DNA of 64,000 nt from JAJYSO01 sp964586655 (GTDB taxonomy: Bacteria > Bacteroidota > Bacteroidia > Flavobacteriales > Flavobacteriaceae). The stretch covers positions 1 to 64,000 of the forward strand of contig CAZPGY010000014.1 of NCBI GenBank assembly GCA_964586655.1. Direction: 5' to 3'. How positions within the stretch are numbered: the stretch's first letter is position 1; every line of letters starts with the position of its first letter. Below are positions 22,806 through 31,842 of the stretch, piece after piece. Both the position numbers and the translations under genes were made by a program. The notes beneath the pieces are model-generated. The model saw nothing but the letters and a program-made list of their open reading frames with translations. It made no database searches and was not told the origin of the DNA.

Positions 22806-22885
22806 GGCTATCTATTCTTAGGTTCTGGGATTTGTTCCTTGAAAAATGCAGAACTAACTTCAGAGTTTAGGCTTGCTGTATATTC

Positions 22886-23380
22886 CTAAAAAATAAGCGC
22901 TCGAAACAGCCATGCCTTATAAATAAAAAGTCCTAAAAAGATAAGAGCAGCCAGGAAATTGATAAAGGTGCCGGCGAGGAAACCTATAAAAGAACCAAAA
23001 GCAGCTTTAACGGCTTTATCGGTTTGGGTTTGATTGAAAACCAATTCGCCAATCAAAGCCCCGACAAAAGGACCGATTAAAATGCCAAAAGGGAAAAACA
23101 AGCCCGCTACCAAGCCCACCGTAGTGCCGATGGCGCCGGCTTTACTGCCGCCAAATCGCTTGGTGCCTTCGGCGGGAATAACATAATCCAAAATAAACAG
23201 CAGTATGGTAACGCCCAGTGTAATCCCCAAAAACCAATATTCCACTTCAACGCCCGGAATCAAATAAAGCAGTAAAAGCCCTACCCAACTCAAGGGCAGG
23301 CCGGGGAGAATGGGCAAAAAACTACCGATAATTCCTCCTATACATAAAATGAGACCAAGAAGAAGTAAAGCGATTTCCAT
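22886..23380 (-). CDS. DUF456 membrane protein
   Basis: This 164-residue protein has four to five membrane segments rich in Gly and Leu, including IGGIIGSFLPILPGLPLSWVG near the N-terminus and GSKAGAIGTTVGLVAGLFFPFG in the middle, both typical of DUF456. Internal GxxxG-like repeats suggest tight helix packing. The function of the family is unknown. The gene is monocistronic on the minus strand, downstream of recG with a 92-bp gap. Confidence 0.88.
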   Translation of the reverse strand: MEIALLLLGLILCIGGIIGSFLPILPGLPLSWVGLLLLYLIPGVEVEYWFLGITLGVTILLFILDYVIPAEGTKRFGGSKAGAIGTTVGLVAGLFFPFGILIGPFVGALIGELVFNQTQTDKAVKAAFGSFIGFLAGTFINFLAALIFLGLFIYKAWLFRALIF

Positions 23381-23472
23381 AAGACAACTATTAGTGAGAA
23401 AAGTACAAAAAAACGTGATAAACTTATGCGTCTCATCTTTTAAATATCGTTCTCCGCTTCCATCATTTAGGC

Positions 23473-25578
23473 TCAGCTGATATAATTCCAGATATTTTTA
23501 TGTTTGGACAGCATGGCATAAGTATATTTCAACATTTTATGCTGTGGATTTTGCAAGCCGGGGTCTTCTCTTAGGATTCGTTGGGCGTGGTGTCGTGCCA
23601 TTTTCAGGATTTGGTTATCGGCCACAATATCAGCTATTTTAAGATTGAGTATTCCACTCTGCTGCGTTCCCATGATATTGCCGGGACCGCGCAATTTTAA
23701 ATCCACCTCGGCTATTTTAAAACCGTCATTGGTGGCCGTCATGGTTTGCAAACGGGTTTTGCTGTCGGCCGACAGCTTGTGTCCGGTCATTAAAACACAA
23801 TAACTTTGTTCGGCCCCACGTCCTACTCTACCGCGCAATTGATGGAGCTGTGACAAGCCAAAACGCTCAGCACTCTCGATAATCATCACACTGGCATTGG
23901 GTACATTTACCCCCACTTCAATCACCGTGGTGGCAACCATCAGCTGGGTTTCCCCCTTGACAAAACGATTCATTTCATAATCCTTATCAGCGGGCTTCAT
24001 TTGGCCGTGGACAATAGATATTTGATATTGTGGTTTTGGGAAATCACGAGAAAGACTGTCATAACCGTCCATTAAGTCTTTATAATCCATTTCGCGACTC
24101 TCTTCTATCAGGGGATAAACCACATATACTTGTCGTCCTTTGGCGATTTCATCCCGGATAAATCCAAAAACAGCCAATCGGTTTTTATCATAACGATGAA
24201 CGGTTTTGACCGGTTTTCTACCGGGAGGCAGTTCATCGATGACAGAGATGTCCAAATCTCCATACAGACTCATGGCCAAAGTTCGCGGAATGGGCGTGGC
24301 AGTCATGACCAAAATATTAGGCGGCAGTTCATTTTTACGCCACAGTTTAGCGCGTTGGGCCACTCCAAAACGGTGTTGCTCATCAATAATTGCTAACCCG
24401 AGGTTTTGAAACACCACCTTATCTTGAATTACCGCATGAGTACCTATTAAAATTTGAAGTCTTCCACTTTGCAGGTCTTCATGAATTTTTTTACGAGCCG
24501 ATTTTTTGGTAGATCCGGTCAACAAGGCTACACACACTCCTATTTTTTCGGCAAATTCTTTTAAACCTTGATAATGCTGGGTGGCCAAAATTTCTGTGGG
24601 TGCCATCAGGCAGGCTTGAAAATCATTATCCAAGGCAATTAAACAGGATAAAAACGCTACAATGGTTTTTCCCGATCCCACATCGCCCTGCAACAAACGG
24701 TTCATCTGTGCCGGACTGCCTAAGTCTTTACGAATTTCCTTGACCACTCTTTTTTGGGCCGTCGTCAAATCAAAGGGCAAGTGATTTTCATAAAACTGAT
24801 TGAATAAAGAACCTACCTTATCAAAGGCATAGCCCTTTATTTTTTGTTTCCGCATTTGATTTTTCTTGATGAGCTGCAATTGAAGGTAAAACAGTTCTTC
24901 AAACTTTAAACGGAACTGAGCTTTGCTCAGTTTTTCAGCAGATTGAGGAAAATGTACATTAAATACGGCGGCCGTACGAGGCATTAATTTCAATTCGTTG
25001 CGAAGCGCTTCGGGCAAGGTCTCAAAAAAATCTTTTTTACAGGCCGCAAACACCTGTTTCATCATTTTGAGTAGGCTGCGGTTACTGATTTTTCCTTTGG
25101 TCAGTTTCTCGGTAGAAGGATACACCGGCTGCATGGCCATGCGCACCGATTTTTTGTGTTCTTCTAATAATTCCATCTCGGGATGAGGCATGGAAAATAG
25201 ACCGTTAAACCAGTTGACCTTCCCAAAGATAACATAGGCTTTATTGATTTTCAGACGCTGTTTTAACCACTTATGACCGCGAAACCACACCAGTTCCATT
25301 TTCCCTGTATCGTCGACAAAAGTGGCCACCAAGCGTTTACCGCGTTTTTGCCCCACCGTCTTAAGGTGAATAATCTTTCCAATGATTTGTACCTCAGCAT
25401 CGTTGCGCTGTAGCTCATTGATTTTGTAATACCGTGTTTTGTCAATGTAACGATGGGGAAAAAGGTTGAGCAAATCTTGAAAAGTATGAATGCCCAACTC
25501 GCTACGTAGCAAATCGGCACGATTGGGACCTACCCCTTTTAAATAATCAATCGGAGTCTGTAAACGCTCAGGATTCAT
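23473..25578 (-). CDS. recG: ATP-dependent DNA helicase RecG
   Basis: This 701-residue helicase remodels stalled replication forks and branched DNA. An N-terminal wedge/OB domain (about 1-260, starting LQTPIDYLKGVGPNRADLL) precedes helicase motifs: Walker A GDVGSGKT near 300, DEQHRFG near 399, TATPIPRTLAM near 428. The C-terminal helicase half has QLMVATTVIEVGVNVPNAS and the QLRGRVGRG motif near 587. The length matches the family. It is transcribed towards DUF456, and the oligopeptidase gene lies 72 bp upstream on the same strand. Confidence 0.97.
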   Translation of the reverse strand: MNPERLQTPIDYLKGVGPNRADLLRSELGIHTFQDLLNLFPHRYIDKTRYYKINELQRNDAEVQIIGKIIHLKTVGQKRGKRLVATFVDDTGKMELVWFRGHKWLKQRLKINKAYVIFGKVNWFNGLFSMPHPEMELLEEHKKSVRMAMQPVYPSTEKLTKGKISNRSLLKMMKQVFAACKKDFFETLPEALRNELKLMPRTAAVFNVHFPQSAEKLSKAQFRLKFEELFYLQLQLIKKNQMRKQKIKGYAFDKVGSLFNQFYENHLPFDLTTAQKRVVKEIRKDLGSPAQMNRLLQGDVGSGKTIVAFLSCLIALDNDFQACLMAPTEILATQHYQGLKEFAEKIGVCVALLTGSTKKSARKKIHEDLQSGRLQILIGTHAVIQDKVVFQNLGLAIIDEQHRFGVAQRAKLWRKNELPPNILVMTATPIPRTLAMSLYGDLDISVIDELPPGRKPVKTVHRYDKNRLAVFGFIRDEIAKGRQVYVVYPLIEESREMDYKDLMDGYDSLSRDFPKPQYQISIVHGQMKPADKDYEMNRFVKGETQLMVATTVIEVGVNVPNASVMIIESAERFGLSQLHQLRGRVGRGAEQSYCVLMTGHKLSADSKTRLQTMTATNDGFKIAEVDLKLRGPGNIMGTQQSGILNLKIADIVADNQILKMARHHAQRILREDPGLQNPQHKMLKYTYAMLSKHKNIWNYIS

Positions 25579-25650
25579 GGAAACGAAGATAATGAATCTT
25601 ATATCTTAATCCGCAAGTTGGTAAAATTTTATCCTCATCAAATACAATTC

Positions 25651-27711
25651 TCAATCGGTCTTCTTCTCCATATCGATCAAGAAAGCATAATCTCTGGCCA
25701 GCTCTCGAAGGGCTTGAAACCGCCCCGAAGCTCCACCGTGCCCGGCATCCATATTGATGTGGAACAAGAGTTGGTGGTCATCCGTTTTTAGCTCACGCAA
25801 TTTGGCCACCCATTTGGCGGGTTCCCAATATTGCACCTGCGAGTCGTGAAATCCGGTGGTGACAAAAATATGAGGATAAGCTTGAGCGGTGACATTGTCA
25901 TAGGGAGAATAGGCCTTCATGGCTTTGTAATATTCTTCGTCATTAGGATTTCCCCATTCGTCATATTCTCCGGTGGTCAACGGAATACTGTCATCGAGCA
26001 TGGTGGTAAGCACATCGACAAAAGGCACTGCTGCTATTACGCCTTTATAGAGTTCCGGTGCCATATTGAGAATGCCCCCCATCAGCATACCTCCGGCCGA
26101 ACCGCCCATAGCAAACAAGTGTTGGGGAGAGGTATATTTTTGTGCAATCAAATATCGACTGCAAGCTATAAAATCAGTGAAGGTGTTCATCTTGGCCAAT
26201 AGCTTGCCTTCTTCATACCATTGTCGCCCGAGATATTCGCCCCCACGGACATGGGCTATGGCATACACAAATCCGCGGTTGAGCAAACCCAAGCGGGTAC
26301 TCGAAAAATTGGGATCCGTGGTATGCCCATAACTGCCATACGCATAGAGCAACAACGGATTCTTTCCGTCTCGGGTAATGCCCTTTTTATACACCAAAGA
26401 AATCGGTATTTTGGTACCGTCATCGGCTTGAGCCCACAGGCGTTCAGTGGCATAGTGGTCTTTGTCAAAATCGGGATCGCGTATTTCCTGCACCTTCATA
26501 ATTTTTTCTTCCCGGGTTTTCATATTGTAATCGATAACCGTTCCCGGTGTAGCCAAACCATTGAAAACATACCGCAATACATGGGTGTTGAACTCGGGGT
26601 TACTTCCGGTGCCTACCGTATAGGTTTCACTTTCAAAGGGCAGGTAATAATCTTCACTACCGTCCCAGCGGAGGATGCGAAGTTTGGTCAATCCGTTAAT
26701 ACGCTCACTCAACACCAGGTATTCCTTAAAAATATCTGCGCCTTCCAACAACACCTCTTCGCGATGTGGAATCATATCAGTCCAATGCTCCTTTTCGGTT
26801 TGGGTTGTAGGCGTTTTCATCAATTTGAAATTAGTAGCGCCATCTTTATTGGTCAGGATATAGAAATGATCGTCATAATGTGCAATATTGTATTCGAGTT
26901 TGTGGCTTCTTTTTTGGAAGAGTCGAAATTTGCCCTGCGGATCAGTCGTTGACAAAATACGATATTCATCACTCAAAGTACTGTGACTTCCAATCAGGAT
27001 AAATTGCCGAGATTTGCTGCGCCTGACCCCCGTGACAAAAGTTTCGTCTTTCTCGTGATAAACCAACTCATCAGATACTTGATCTTGGCGCAATACATGT
27101 CGATAAATTTTATCAGACCTCAACGTCTTAGCATCTTTATGGGTGTAGAAAAAAGTTTTGTTGTCTGCTGCCCAAGCCACACTGCCGGTGGTGTTTTCAA
27201 TTTTATCCGGATAAATTTCTCCGGTTTCCAAATTTTTAATCCGAAGGGTATATTGTCGACGACTGACGGTGTCTACCCCAAAAGCGGCCAGCTGATTATT
27301 AGGACTGATACTCAGGCCGCCCAACTGAAAAAAATCGTGCCCTTCTGCCATCTTATTGCCATCAAACATCACCTCTTCCGCTGCATCTAAACTTCCCTGC
27401 TTGCGGCAATAAACAGGATAATCTCCTTCTTTATCATAACGTACATAATACCAATATCCGTTTCGTTTAAAAGGCACCGATTCATCATCGAGCTTGATTC
27501 GCGACTTCATTTCCGTGAACAAATCTTCCTGAAGCTGTTGGGTATGATCGGTCATTTCCTTGTAGTACTCATTCTCAGCATTTAGGTATTTAAGCACCGC
27601 CGGATTTTCGCGTTCGTTCATCCAAAAGTAATTATCGATACGCTGATCGCCATGTATTTCGAGTTTTTTGGGTGTTTTTTGAGCTTGGGGAGGGCGTATT
27701 TTTGTCTTCAA
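25651..27711 (-). CDS. S9 family oligopeptidase B-like serine peptidase
   Basis: This 686-residue prolyl-oligopeptidase-type enzyme has an N-terminal seven-bladed propeller (about 70-400) and a C-terminal alpha/beta hydrolase. The nucleophile Ser lies in GGSAGG near residue 538, the Asp in TTGFHDSQV near 622 and the His in DAGHGGASGR near 657. The start KIRPPQAQKTPKKLEIHGDQRIDNYFWM is typical of oligopeptidase B, which cleaves short peptides after basic residues. No signal peptide is seen, so it is probably cytoplasmic. A TATTTTTG promoter box precedes it. Confidence 0.93.
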   Translation of the reverse strand: MKTKIRPPQAQKTPKKLEIHGDQRIDNYFWMNERENPAVLKYLNAENEYYKEMTDHTQQLQEDLFTEMKSRIKLDDESVPFKRNGYWYYVRYDKEGDYPVYCRKQGSLDAAEEVMFDGNKMAEGHDFFQLGGLSISPNNQLAAFGVDTVSRRQYTLRIKNLETGEIYPDKIENTTGSVAWAADNKTFFYTHKDAKTLRSDKIYRHVLRQDQVSDELVYHEKDETFVTGVRRSKSRQFILIGSHSTLSDEYRILSTTDPQGKFRLFQKRSHKLEYNIAHYDDHFYILTNKDGATNFKLMKTPTTQTEKEHWTDMIPHREEVLLEGADIFKEYLVLSERINGLTKLRILRWDGSEDYYLPFESETYTVGTGSNPEFNTHVLRYVFNGLATPGTVIDYNMKTREEKIMKVQEIRDPDFDKDHYATERLWAQADDGTKIPISLVYKKGITRDGKNPLLLYAYGSYGHTTDPNFSSTRLGLLNRGFVYAIAHVRGGEYLGRQWYEEGKLLAKMNTFTDFIACSRYLIAQKYTSPQHLFAMGGSAGGMLMGGILNMAPELYKGVIAAVPFVDVLTTMLDDSIPLTTGEYDEWGNPNDEEYYKAMKAYSPYDNVTAQAYPHIFVTTGFHDSQVQYWEPAKWVAKLRELKTDDHQLLFHINMDAGHGGASGRFQALRELARDYAFLIDMEKKTD

Positions 27712-28098
27712 GGGAATGTTTTTTAAATTTTAACAACACAAAAATAGCATTTATGTACCGATTTCCCACAAGGCTTTTCAAATTCATATCGCCTTAAAGT
27801 CGAAAGGGAGTTTAGGAGCCATATAGCCTGTAGAAATCAAACAAGGCAAGGAATTTCCAATTGAATTCTTCGAGCAGCCTGACGCCCCTCCATGTTATGT
27901 TAGCAGCCTGACGCTCTTGGAATTTGGTATTAATGAGTTCATTTAAACTTTCTATTATTGACTGCATCCCGAAGTTTCGGGATTGCCCCATATTTTGTCT
28001 TTTCCTTACTCCATAGCTACGGCTATGCAGTGCAAAAAAGACTTCATCTGGGACAAAAATCTCTATTTTTCGCTTCAATCCTAAAAGTTTAAATGACC
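27712..28098. other. Region between oligopeptidase and DUF3784 genes
   Basis: It contains the S9 gene promoter (27739-27771) and the inverted-repeat element A1. An open frame of 96 codons (27812-28102, minus) crosses the element but is only its translation. Two short AGCAGCCTGACGC motifs flank 27870-27915. Confidence 0.5.
27739..27771 (-). promoter_or_regulatory. Candidate promoter of S9 peptidase gene
   Basis: TATTTTTG (27739-27746, minus) matches the TAnnTTTG -7 element, and a TTG lies about 22 bp upstream, near the usual -33 spacing. The box is 28 bp from the ATG. Confidence 0.5.
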
Positions 28099-28100
28099 TC
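27935..28100. repeat. Inverted-repeat element A1 at DUF3784 stop codon
   Basis: This 166-bp element has ends TGAG(T/G)TCATTTAAACTTT in inverted orientation and a central CATAGCTACGGCTATG core. It is nearly identical to element A2 (33420-33580) outside a short variable segment near 27965-27987, where this copy carries CCCGAA/TTCGGG. Its right end supplies the TGA stop of the DUF3784 gene. Confidence 0.88.
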
Positions 28101-28425
28101 AATGCTTGTTCCGTTGTGATTTGTAAAACTTATTGGATTTCCAAATCAAGAATGCATAAGCTAACAAAGGATATAGGACCAATAAAATTTTACTCCACTG
28201 ATAAAATTCAAAAAAATATAAGAGCCAACAACATCCGGCAGTTGAAAGGCTTAAAAACACATGAAAACACCTGAAATACCGAATAAAAGACGGCAAATCA
28301 AAGTCTTGTTGTTCTTCTTTTGACAGCCGGTTATATCCCGATAACATATAGGGGGCATTCTTTTCATTAACCATAAAGCCCACCAACAAAAATATAAGGC
28401 TCAACACCACAACAGGAACAATCAT
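28099..28425 (-). CDS. DUF3784-type small membrane protein
   Basis: This 108-residue protein has three membrane segments (about 3-18, 53-72 and 77-95) and the cytoplasmic segment YMLSGYNRLSKEEQQDFD near residues 26-43, the DUF3784 signature. The function is unknown. It starts 5 bp behind the hisS stop and is probably co-transcribed. Its TGA is the first triplet of the inverted-repeat element A1, so the present C-terminus (KSQRNKH) may have been set by element insertion. Confidence 0.8.
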   Translation of the reverse strand: MIVPVVVLSLIFLLVGFMVNEKNAPYMLSGYNRLSKEEQQDFDLPSFIRYFRCFHVFLSLSTAGCCWLLYFFEFYQWSKILLVLYPLLAYAFLIWKSNKFYKSQRNKH

Positions 28426-28430
28426 GGCAA

Positions 28431-30152
28431 TTAAGCATCTACAACTTTCAACAGTTGTTCAAAGTCGAGGGTTTGTTGCGTTCCGGAGGTCATGTTTTTC
28501 AGGGTAAACTCTTCGGCTTCCATTTCTTTGGATCCGGCTAAGATCACAAAAGGAATATGACGACTATTGGCATATTTCATTTGTTTCTTCATTTTGGCTT
28601 TATCGGGATATAGCTCGGCACAGATTTCATTTTGACGCAACCGATTGACGGCTTTCAAAGCATAAGCGGCCTCTTTTTCTCCAAAATTAACAAACATAAT
28701 TTTAGTGCCGGTCTTTAGGGTTTCCGGGAAGAGTCCCAATTCTTCCAGCACCAGATAGATACGGTCGAGGCCAAAGGAAATTCCCATTCCGCTCATGTGC
28801 TTTAATCCAAAAATCCCGGTCAGGTCATCATAACGTCCGCCGCCGCCGATGGAGCCCATTTTTATGTTTTTAGGGGCTTCCACTTCAATAATCGCTCCGG
28901 TGTAATAATCCAATCCGCGCGCCAAGGTCACCTCCAAATCCAATTGAGCGGTCTGTAGAGGCATTTCGGCGAGTGCAGCCTGGATGAACTGCAATTCTTC
29001 AATTCCTTTTTGACCGATCTCAGAAGCGGCCAATATCTCTTGTAACTGATCGATTTTCTCGGCAAAAGTGCCTTGCATTTTAAAAATGGGAGCTACTTTT
29101 TTTAGCGCTTCTTCAGCAATTCCTTTATGACGCATTTCTTTTTTGACGCCTTCCTCCCCTATTTTATCGAGCTTATCCAAAGCCACCGTAAAAGGAATCA
29201 GCTTGTCACTTTCCCCGATGACTTCTGCCAATCCGGATAAAATTTTTCGATTGTTTAGTTTTATGGTGGTTCCCTTTAATTGGAGGGCCGAAAAAACATC
29301 GTCATACAATTGAATAAATTCTACCTCCTGCCACAAGCTCTGGCTGCCAATAACATCGGCATCACACTGATAAAATTCGCGATATCGCCCTTTCTGAGGC
29401 CGGTCGGCACGCCATACCGGCTGAATTTGATAGCGCTTAAAAGGAAAGTTGATTTCATTTTGATGTTGCACCACATAACGCGCAAACGGCACCGTCAAAT
29501 CATAACGCAAAGCCTTTTTTGAAATGAGGTCTGAAGAGGCTCGCTCTTCCAGGTAGTTATAGGCTTCATTGGCCACTTCCTGTTTAATCAGGTATTTGAC
29601 ATATTCCTTGGGGATCTCCTCGTAATATTCAGCCACCAACAAAGCAGTTTCCACCAGTTTTCCCCCTATCTTGGCTGCGATGTATTGCATCAGCCCGTCT
29701 TGCTTATGCCTTTTTACCGACTGTTCATTATGACGAACAAATTCACTTTCCAATAAAGCTTTCAGCTGCAAGCTTTCAAATATTTCTTTAGACTTCTCTT
29801 CTCTTTTTTCGGGTAACTCAAAGTTCTTGATATCTGCTACCCGATCAATTTGCTGCTTTACCCGTTCGATAAAAGTTTCAACAAACTGAGAAGTGACCTC
29901 CAATTCATCGACAAATTTTTGTAAGCCTTTGGTAAAATCACCGCTATCCAATATCCTAAAAATAAGTCGGTCTCCTTCGTCTCCATATTTCCCGAGCAAA
30001 GTAGAAGACTTTTCAAAGCTGGGGGTTTCAATAGGTTGAAAACCATAAAGTTTAAATTTACTCTTGATGGTTTTTAGAATATAATTGCGTTTGGCAACCT
30101 CTTCGGGTGAAAAATCGCGTGTGCCTTTGGGTAATGAGGGTTTTTGTGACAT
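28431..30152 (-). CDS. hisS: Histidine--tRNA ligase with large insertion
   Basis: This 573-residue class II synthetase attaches His to tRNA-His. It has the start PKGTRDFSPEE, motif 2 RPQKGRYREFYQCDAD (near 252), the His-binding LARGLDYYTG near 410 and motif 3 GMGISFGLDRI near 455, plus a C-terminal anticodon-binding domain. Between FRILDSGDFTKGL (about 76) and KALRYDLTVPFARYV (about 213) lies a helical, charged insertion of about 128 residues, much longer than the roughly 30 residues I recall in other flavobacterial enzymes. All catalytic motifs are intact, so the enzyme should be active. Confidence 0.95.
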   Translation of the reverse strand: MSQKPSLPKGTRDFSPEEVAKRNYILKTIKSKFKLYGFQPIETPSFEKSSTLLGKYGDEGDRLIFRILDSGDFTKGLQKFVDELEVTSQFVETFIERVKQQIDRVADIKNFELPEKREEKSKEIFESLQLKALLESEFVRHNEQSVKRHKQDGLMQYIAAKIGGKLVETALLVAEYYEEIPKEYVKYLIKQEVANEAYNYLEERASSDLISKKALRYDLTVPFARYVVQHQNEINFPFKRYQIQPVWRADRPQKGRYREFYQCDADVIGSQSLWQEVEFIQLYDDVFSALQLKGTTIKLNNRKILSGLAEVIGESDKLIPFTVALDKLDKIGEEGVKKEMRHKGIAEEALKKVAPIFKMQGTFAEKIDQLQEILAASEIGQKGIEELQFIQAALAEMPLQTAQLDLEVTLARGLDYYTGAIIEVEAPKNIKMGSIGGGGRYDDLTGIFGLKHMSGMGISFGLDRIYLVLEELGLFPETLKTGTKIMFVNFGEKEAAYALKAVNRLRQNEICAELYPDKAKMKKQMKYANSRHIPFVILAGSKEMEAEEFTLKNMTSGTQQTLDFEQLLKVVDA

Positions 30153-30231
30153 CTTATTTAGGGTTTGTACAAGTTTTCTTACTTCAAAAATTTGGCTCTG
30201 TTATGGGGATAAAACCTGCACGGTGGTCTTT

Positions 30232-30708
30232 TTAACTTGGTTTTACTATTTCTTCAAAATAGCGATACAGCTCGCCTTTAGTGATATTGGCGCCCTGTTT
30301 AATCAGCGCAAAAATATCGGTATTCCGTTCCTCGTCGATGGCTTTGGTAGAGGTGTAAATATTTACCTGTTCGTCCATTAGGTTTTTTTGCAACCAGCGA
30401 TAGCCGTCTTTTGTCGACAGGTCAATGGCCTTGTTATCGACTTTAATGCCAATTAATGAAATTTGATGGTCTTCAATCTTAAAGAGAAACATTTGCTGTT
30501 TAGAGAAATGTTCTAAATAATTGACTTTATTCAACACATTTTCCCACACCACATCGCTAAAGACATCTATTTCTTCTTCGGCTACTTCGGGCTTTTCGCT
30601 TTTTAGGCTTTTCCATTCTTGGGCATCAATGCCTTGAGAAGCTAAAAAACGGATAAACTCGTGATGCATTTCTTCGAGCTGTTCTTGGGTCAATCGGGCA
30701 TATTTCAT
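30232..30708 (-). CDS. DUF6495 family protein
   Basis: This 158-residue acidic protein begins MKYARLTQEQLEEMHHEFIRFLASQGID, matching the small flavobacterial DUF6495 family. The middle (VVWENVLNKVNYLEHFSKQQMFLFKI) and the end (ITKGELYRYFEEIVK) are mixed alpha/beta, with no signal or membrane segment, so it is cytoplasmic. The frame extends to 30756, but the ATG at 30708 begins the conserved part and the extra codons would run into the palindromic element at 30742-30936. Its position 79 bp upstream of hisS hints at co-transcription. The function is unknown. Confidence 0.78.
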   Translation of the reverse strand: MKYARLTQEQLEEMHHEFIRFLASQGIDAQEWKSLKSEKPEVAEEEIDVFSDVVWENVLNKVNYLEHFSKQQMFLFKIEDHQISLIGIKVDNKAIDLSTKDGYRWLQKNLMDEQVNIYTSTKAIDEERNTDIFALIKQGANITKGELYRYFEEIVKPS

Positions 30709-30741
30709 AAAACTTGTTTTGGCTGATTCATATTTAAATTT

Positions 30742-30936
30742 ATACCGTAATAACAATTAATACAGACCAATATTCAGGTAAAAATTACAAATCTCTGGGT
30801 TAATCCCGCACGTGCGGGACGTCACAACTAAGGCTACGTCTGCGCCTGTGTCTGCCGACGAGGCAGGTTTTTCGCCTTGACCTTTGAGTTTTTTTAACAC
30901 CGAATCTTTGGCCTATTTCATAAATGAATTTGGTAT
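30742..30936. repeat. ATACC/GGTAT palindromic element, copy B2
   Basis: This 195-bp element is bounded by ATACCGTAA and TTTGGTAT. Segments such as CCAATATTCAGGTAAAAATTAC and TTCGCCTTGACC align with copy B1. It also carries a CCCGCAC/GTGCGGG hairpin at 30804-30819 related to the inner hairpin of the 54-bp repeats at 22669-22805. It fills most of the 30709-31077 gap; no gene is present there. Confidence 0.72.
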
Positions 30937-31016
30937 CACTTGTAAGCCTTTTTGATATTAGCGCAATAATAACAATAAATAAACAAAAGTCCTACCGCTT
31001 GTGGCGCAGTACTGCC

Positions 31017-31053
31017 AAAAAAAAAGCCCACCCTATTTTGAAGGGCAGGCTTA
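31017..31053 (-). terminator. Terminator of the rpsF-rpsR-rplI operon
   Basis: On the minus strand the stem AAGCC..CCCT/AGGG..GGCTT with a 7-base loop is followed by about nine U residues. It lies 25 bp beyond the rplI stop. Confidence 0.85.
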
Positions 31054-31077
31054 TTATTTTTCAAGGTCTTCTACAGC

Positions 31078-31527
31078 TTAAGCTTCCTCCACAACATCAA
31101 AGGTCAATGAGGTGATCACCTCGCGATGGAAACGCAACTTGGCTTCATACTGTCCCAGTCGCTTGATATTGCCACCGAGGATAGAAATGTATTTCTTATC
31201 GATCTCTATATCTTCTTTGGCCAAGGCCTCACTCAAATTAGCAGCGGTAATGCTACCAAACATCTTACCGTTATTTTGAGCTTTGGCAGACATTTTAAGT
31301 TCCAATGCTTCCACTTTTTCGGCTTTTTGCTTAGCCTCGTCAATATTTTTCTTTTCTTTATAAGCTTGTTGTTTAAGCTTTTCTTCGAGTTGTCGACGCG
31401 TAGAAGGCGTTGAAAGAATCGCATAACCTCTTGGGATCAGGTAATTACGTCCATAACCGTTCTTTACTTGTACGACATCATCGACAAAGCCCAATTTATC
31501 AACATCTTTTTTTAATATAAGTTCCAT
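31078..31527 (-). CDS. rplI: 50S ribosomal protein L9
   Basis: This 149-residue protein begins MELILKKDVDKLGFVDDVVQVKNGYGRNYLIPRGYA, the L9 signature, followed by the long connecting helix rich in Lys, Glu and Ala (about 42-75) and the C-terminal RNA-binding domain. L9 bridges ribosomal surface elements and affects frame maintenance. It is the third gene of the rpsF-rpsR-rplI operon, 15 bp behind rpsR, and is followed by a strong terminator. Confidence 0.97.
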   Translation of the reverse strand: MELILKKDVDKLGFVDDVVQVKNGYGRNYLIPRGYAILSTPSTRRQLEEKLKQQAYKEKKNIDEAKQKAEKVEALELKMSAKAQNNGKMFGSITAANLSEALAKEDIEIDKKYISILGGNIKRLGQYEAKLRFHREVITSLTFDVVEEA

Positions 31528-31542
31528 AGTTTATTATCTTTA

Positions 31543-31839
31543 TTATTTTAATAAATCTCCAACATACGGCATTAAAGCCAAGTGACGAGCACGTTTAACG
31601 GCTTTGGCTACCTTTCGTTGGTATTTCAGAGAAGTTCCGGTCAAACGACGAGGCAAGAGCTTGCCTTGTTCGTTGACGAAGGACATTAAAAAATCAGGAT
31701 CTTTATAGTCGATGTATTTAATTCCCGACCGTTTGAAACGACAATAGCGTTTCTTGGTCTTTGTTTCAATATTCAGCGGGGTCAGGTAACGGATTTCCCC
31801 TTTTTTACTTTCTTTTGCTTGTTGTTCAATGGATGCCAT
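31543..31839 (-). CDS. rpsR: 30S ribosomal protein S18
   Basis: This 98-residue protein has the S18 core KKRYCRFKRSGIKYIDYKDPDFLMSFVNEQGKLLPRRLTGTSLKYQRKVAKAVKRARHLALMPYV in short conserved segments. It has a slightly extended N-terminus (MASIEQQAKESKKGEIRY), as seen in Bacteroidota. S18 binds S6 on the platform of the 30S subunit. It lies 3 bp behind rpsF and 15 bp before rplI. Confidence 0.97.
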   Translation of the reverse strand: MASIEQQAKESKKGEIRYLTPLNIETKTKKRYCRFKRSGIKYIDYKDPDFLMSFVNEQGKLLPRRLTGTSLKYQRKVAKAVKRARHLALMPYVGDLLK

Positions 31840-31842
31840 AAC

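Larger units (their letters stand above)
22531..22885. other. Intergenic region with paired 54-bp repeats
   Basis: No gene is supported. It contains the two direct repeats at 22669-22805 upstream of the HipA-like kinase gene and downstream of the DUF456 gene. Confidence 0.5.

Noticed and set aside
26221..26952. 243-codon plus-strand frame inside the oligopeptidase gene
   Set aside because: It is antisense to a clear S9 peptidase with intact catalytic motifs.
27812..28102. 96-codon open frame on the minus strand starting MRSFKLLGLKRKIEIFV
   Set aside because: It is the translation of inverted-repeat element A1; the same stretch occurs in element A2 as non-coding DNA, and the frame has no family features.
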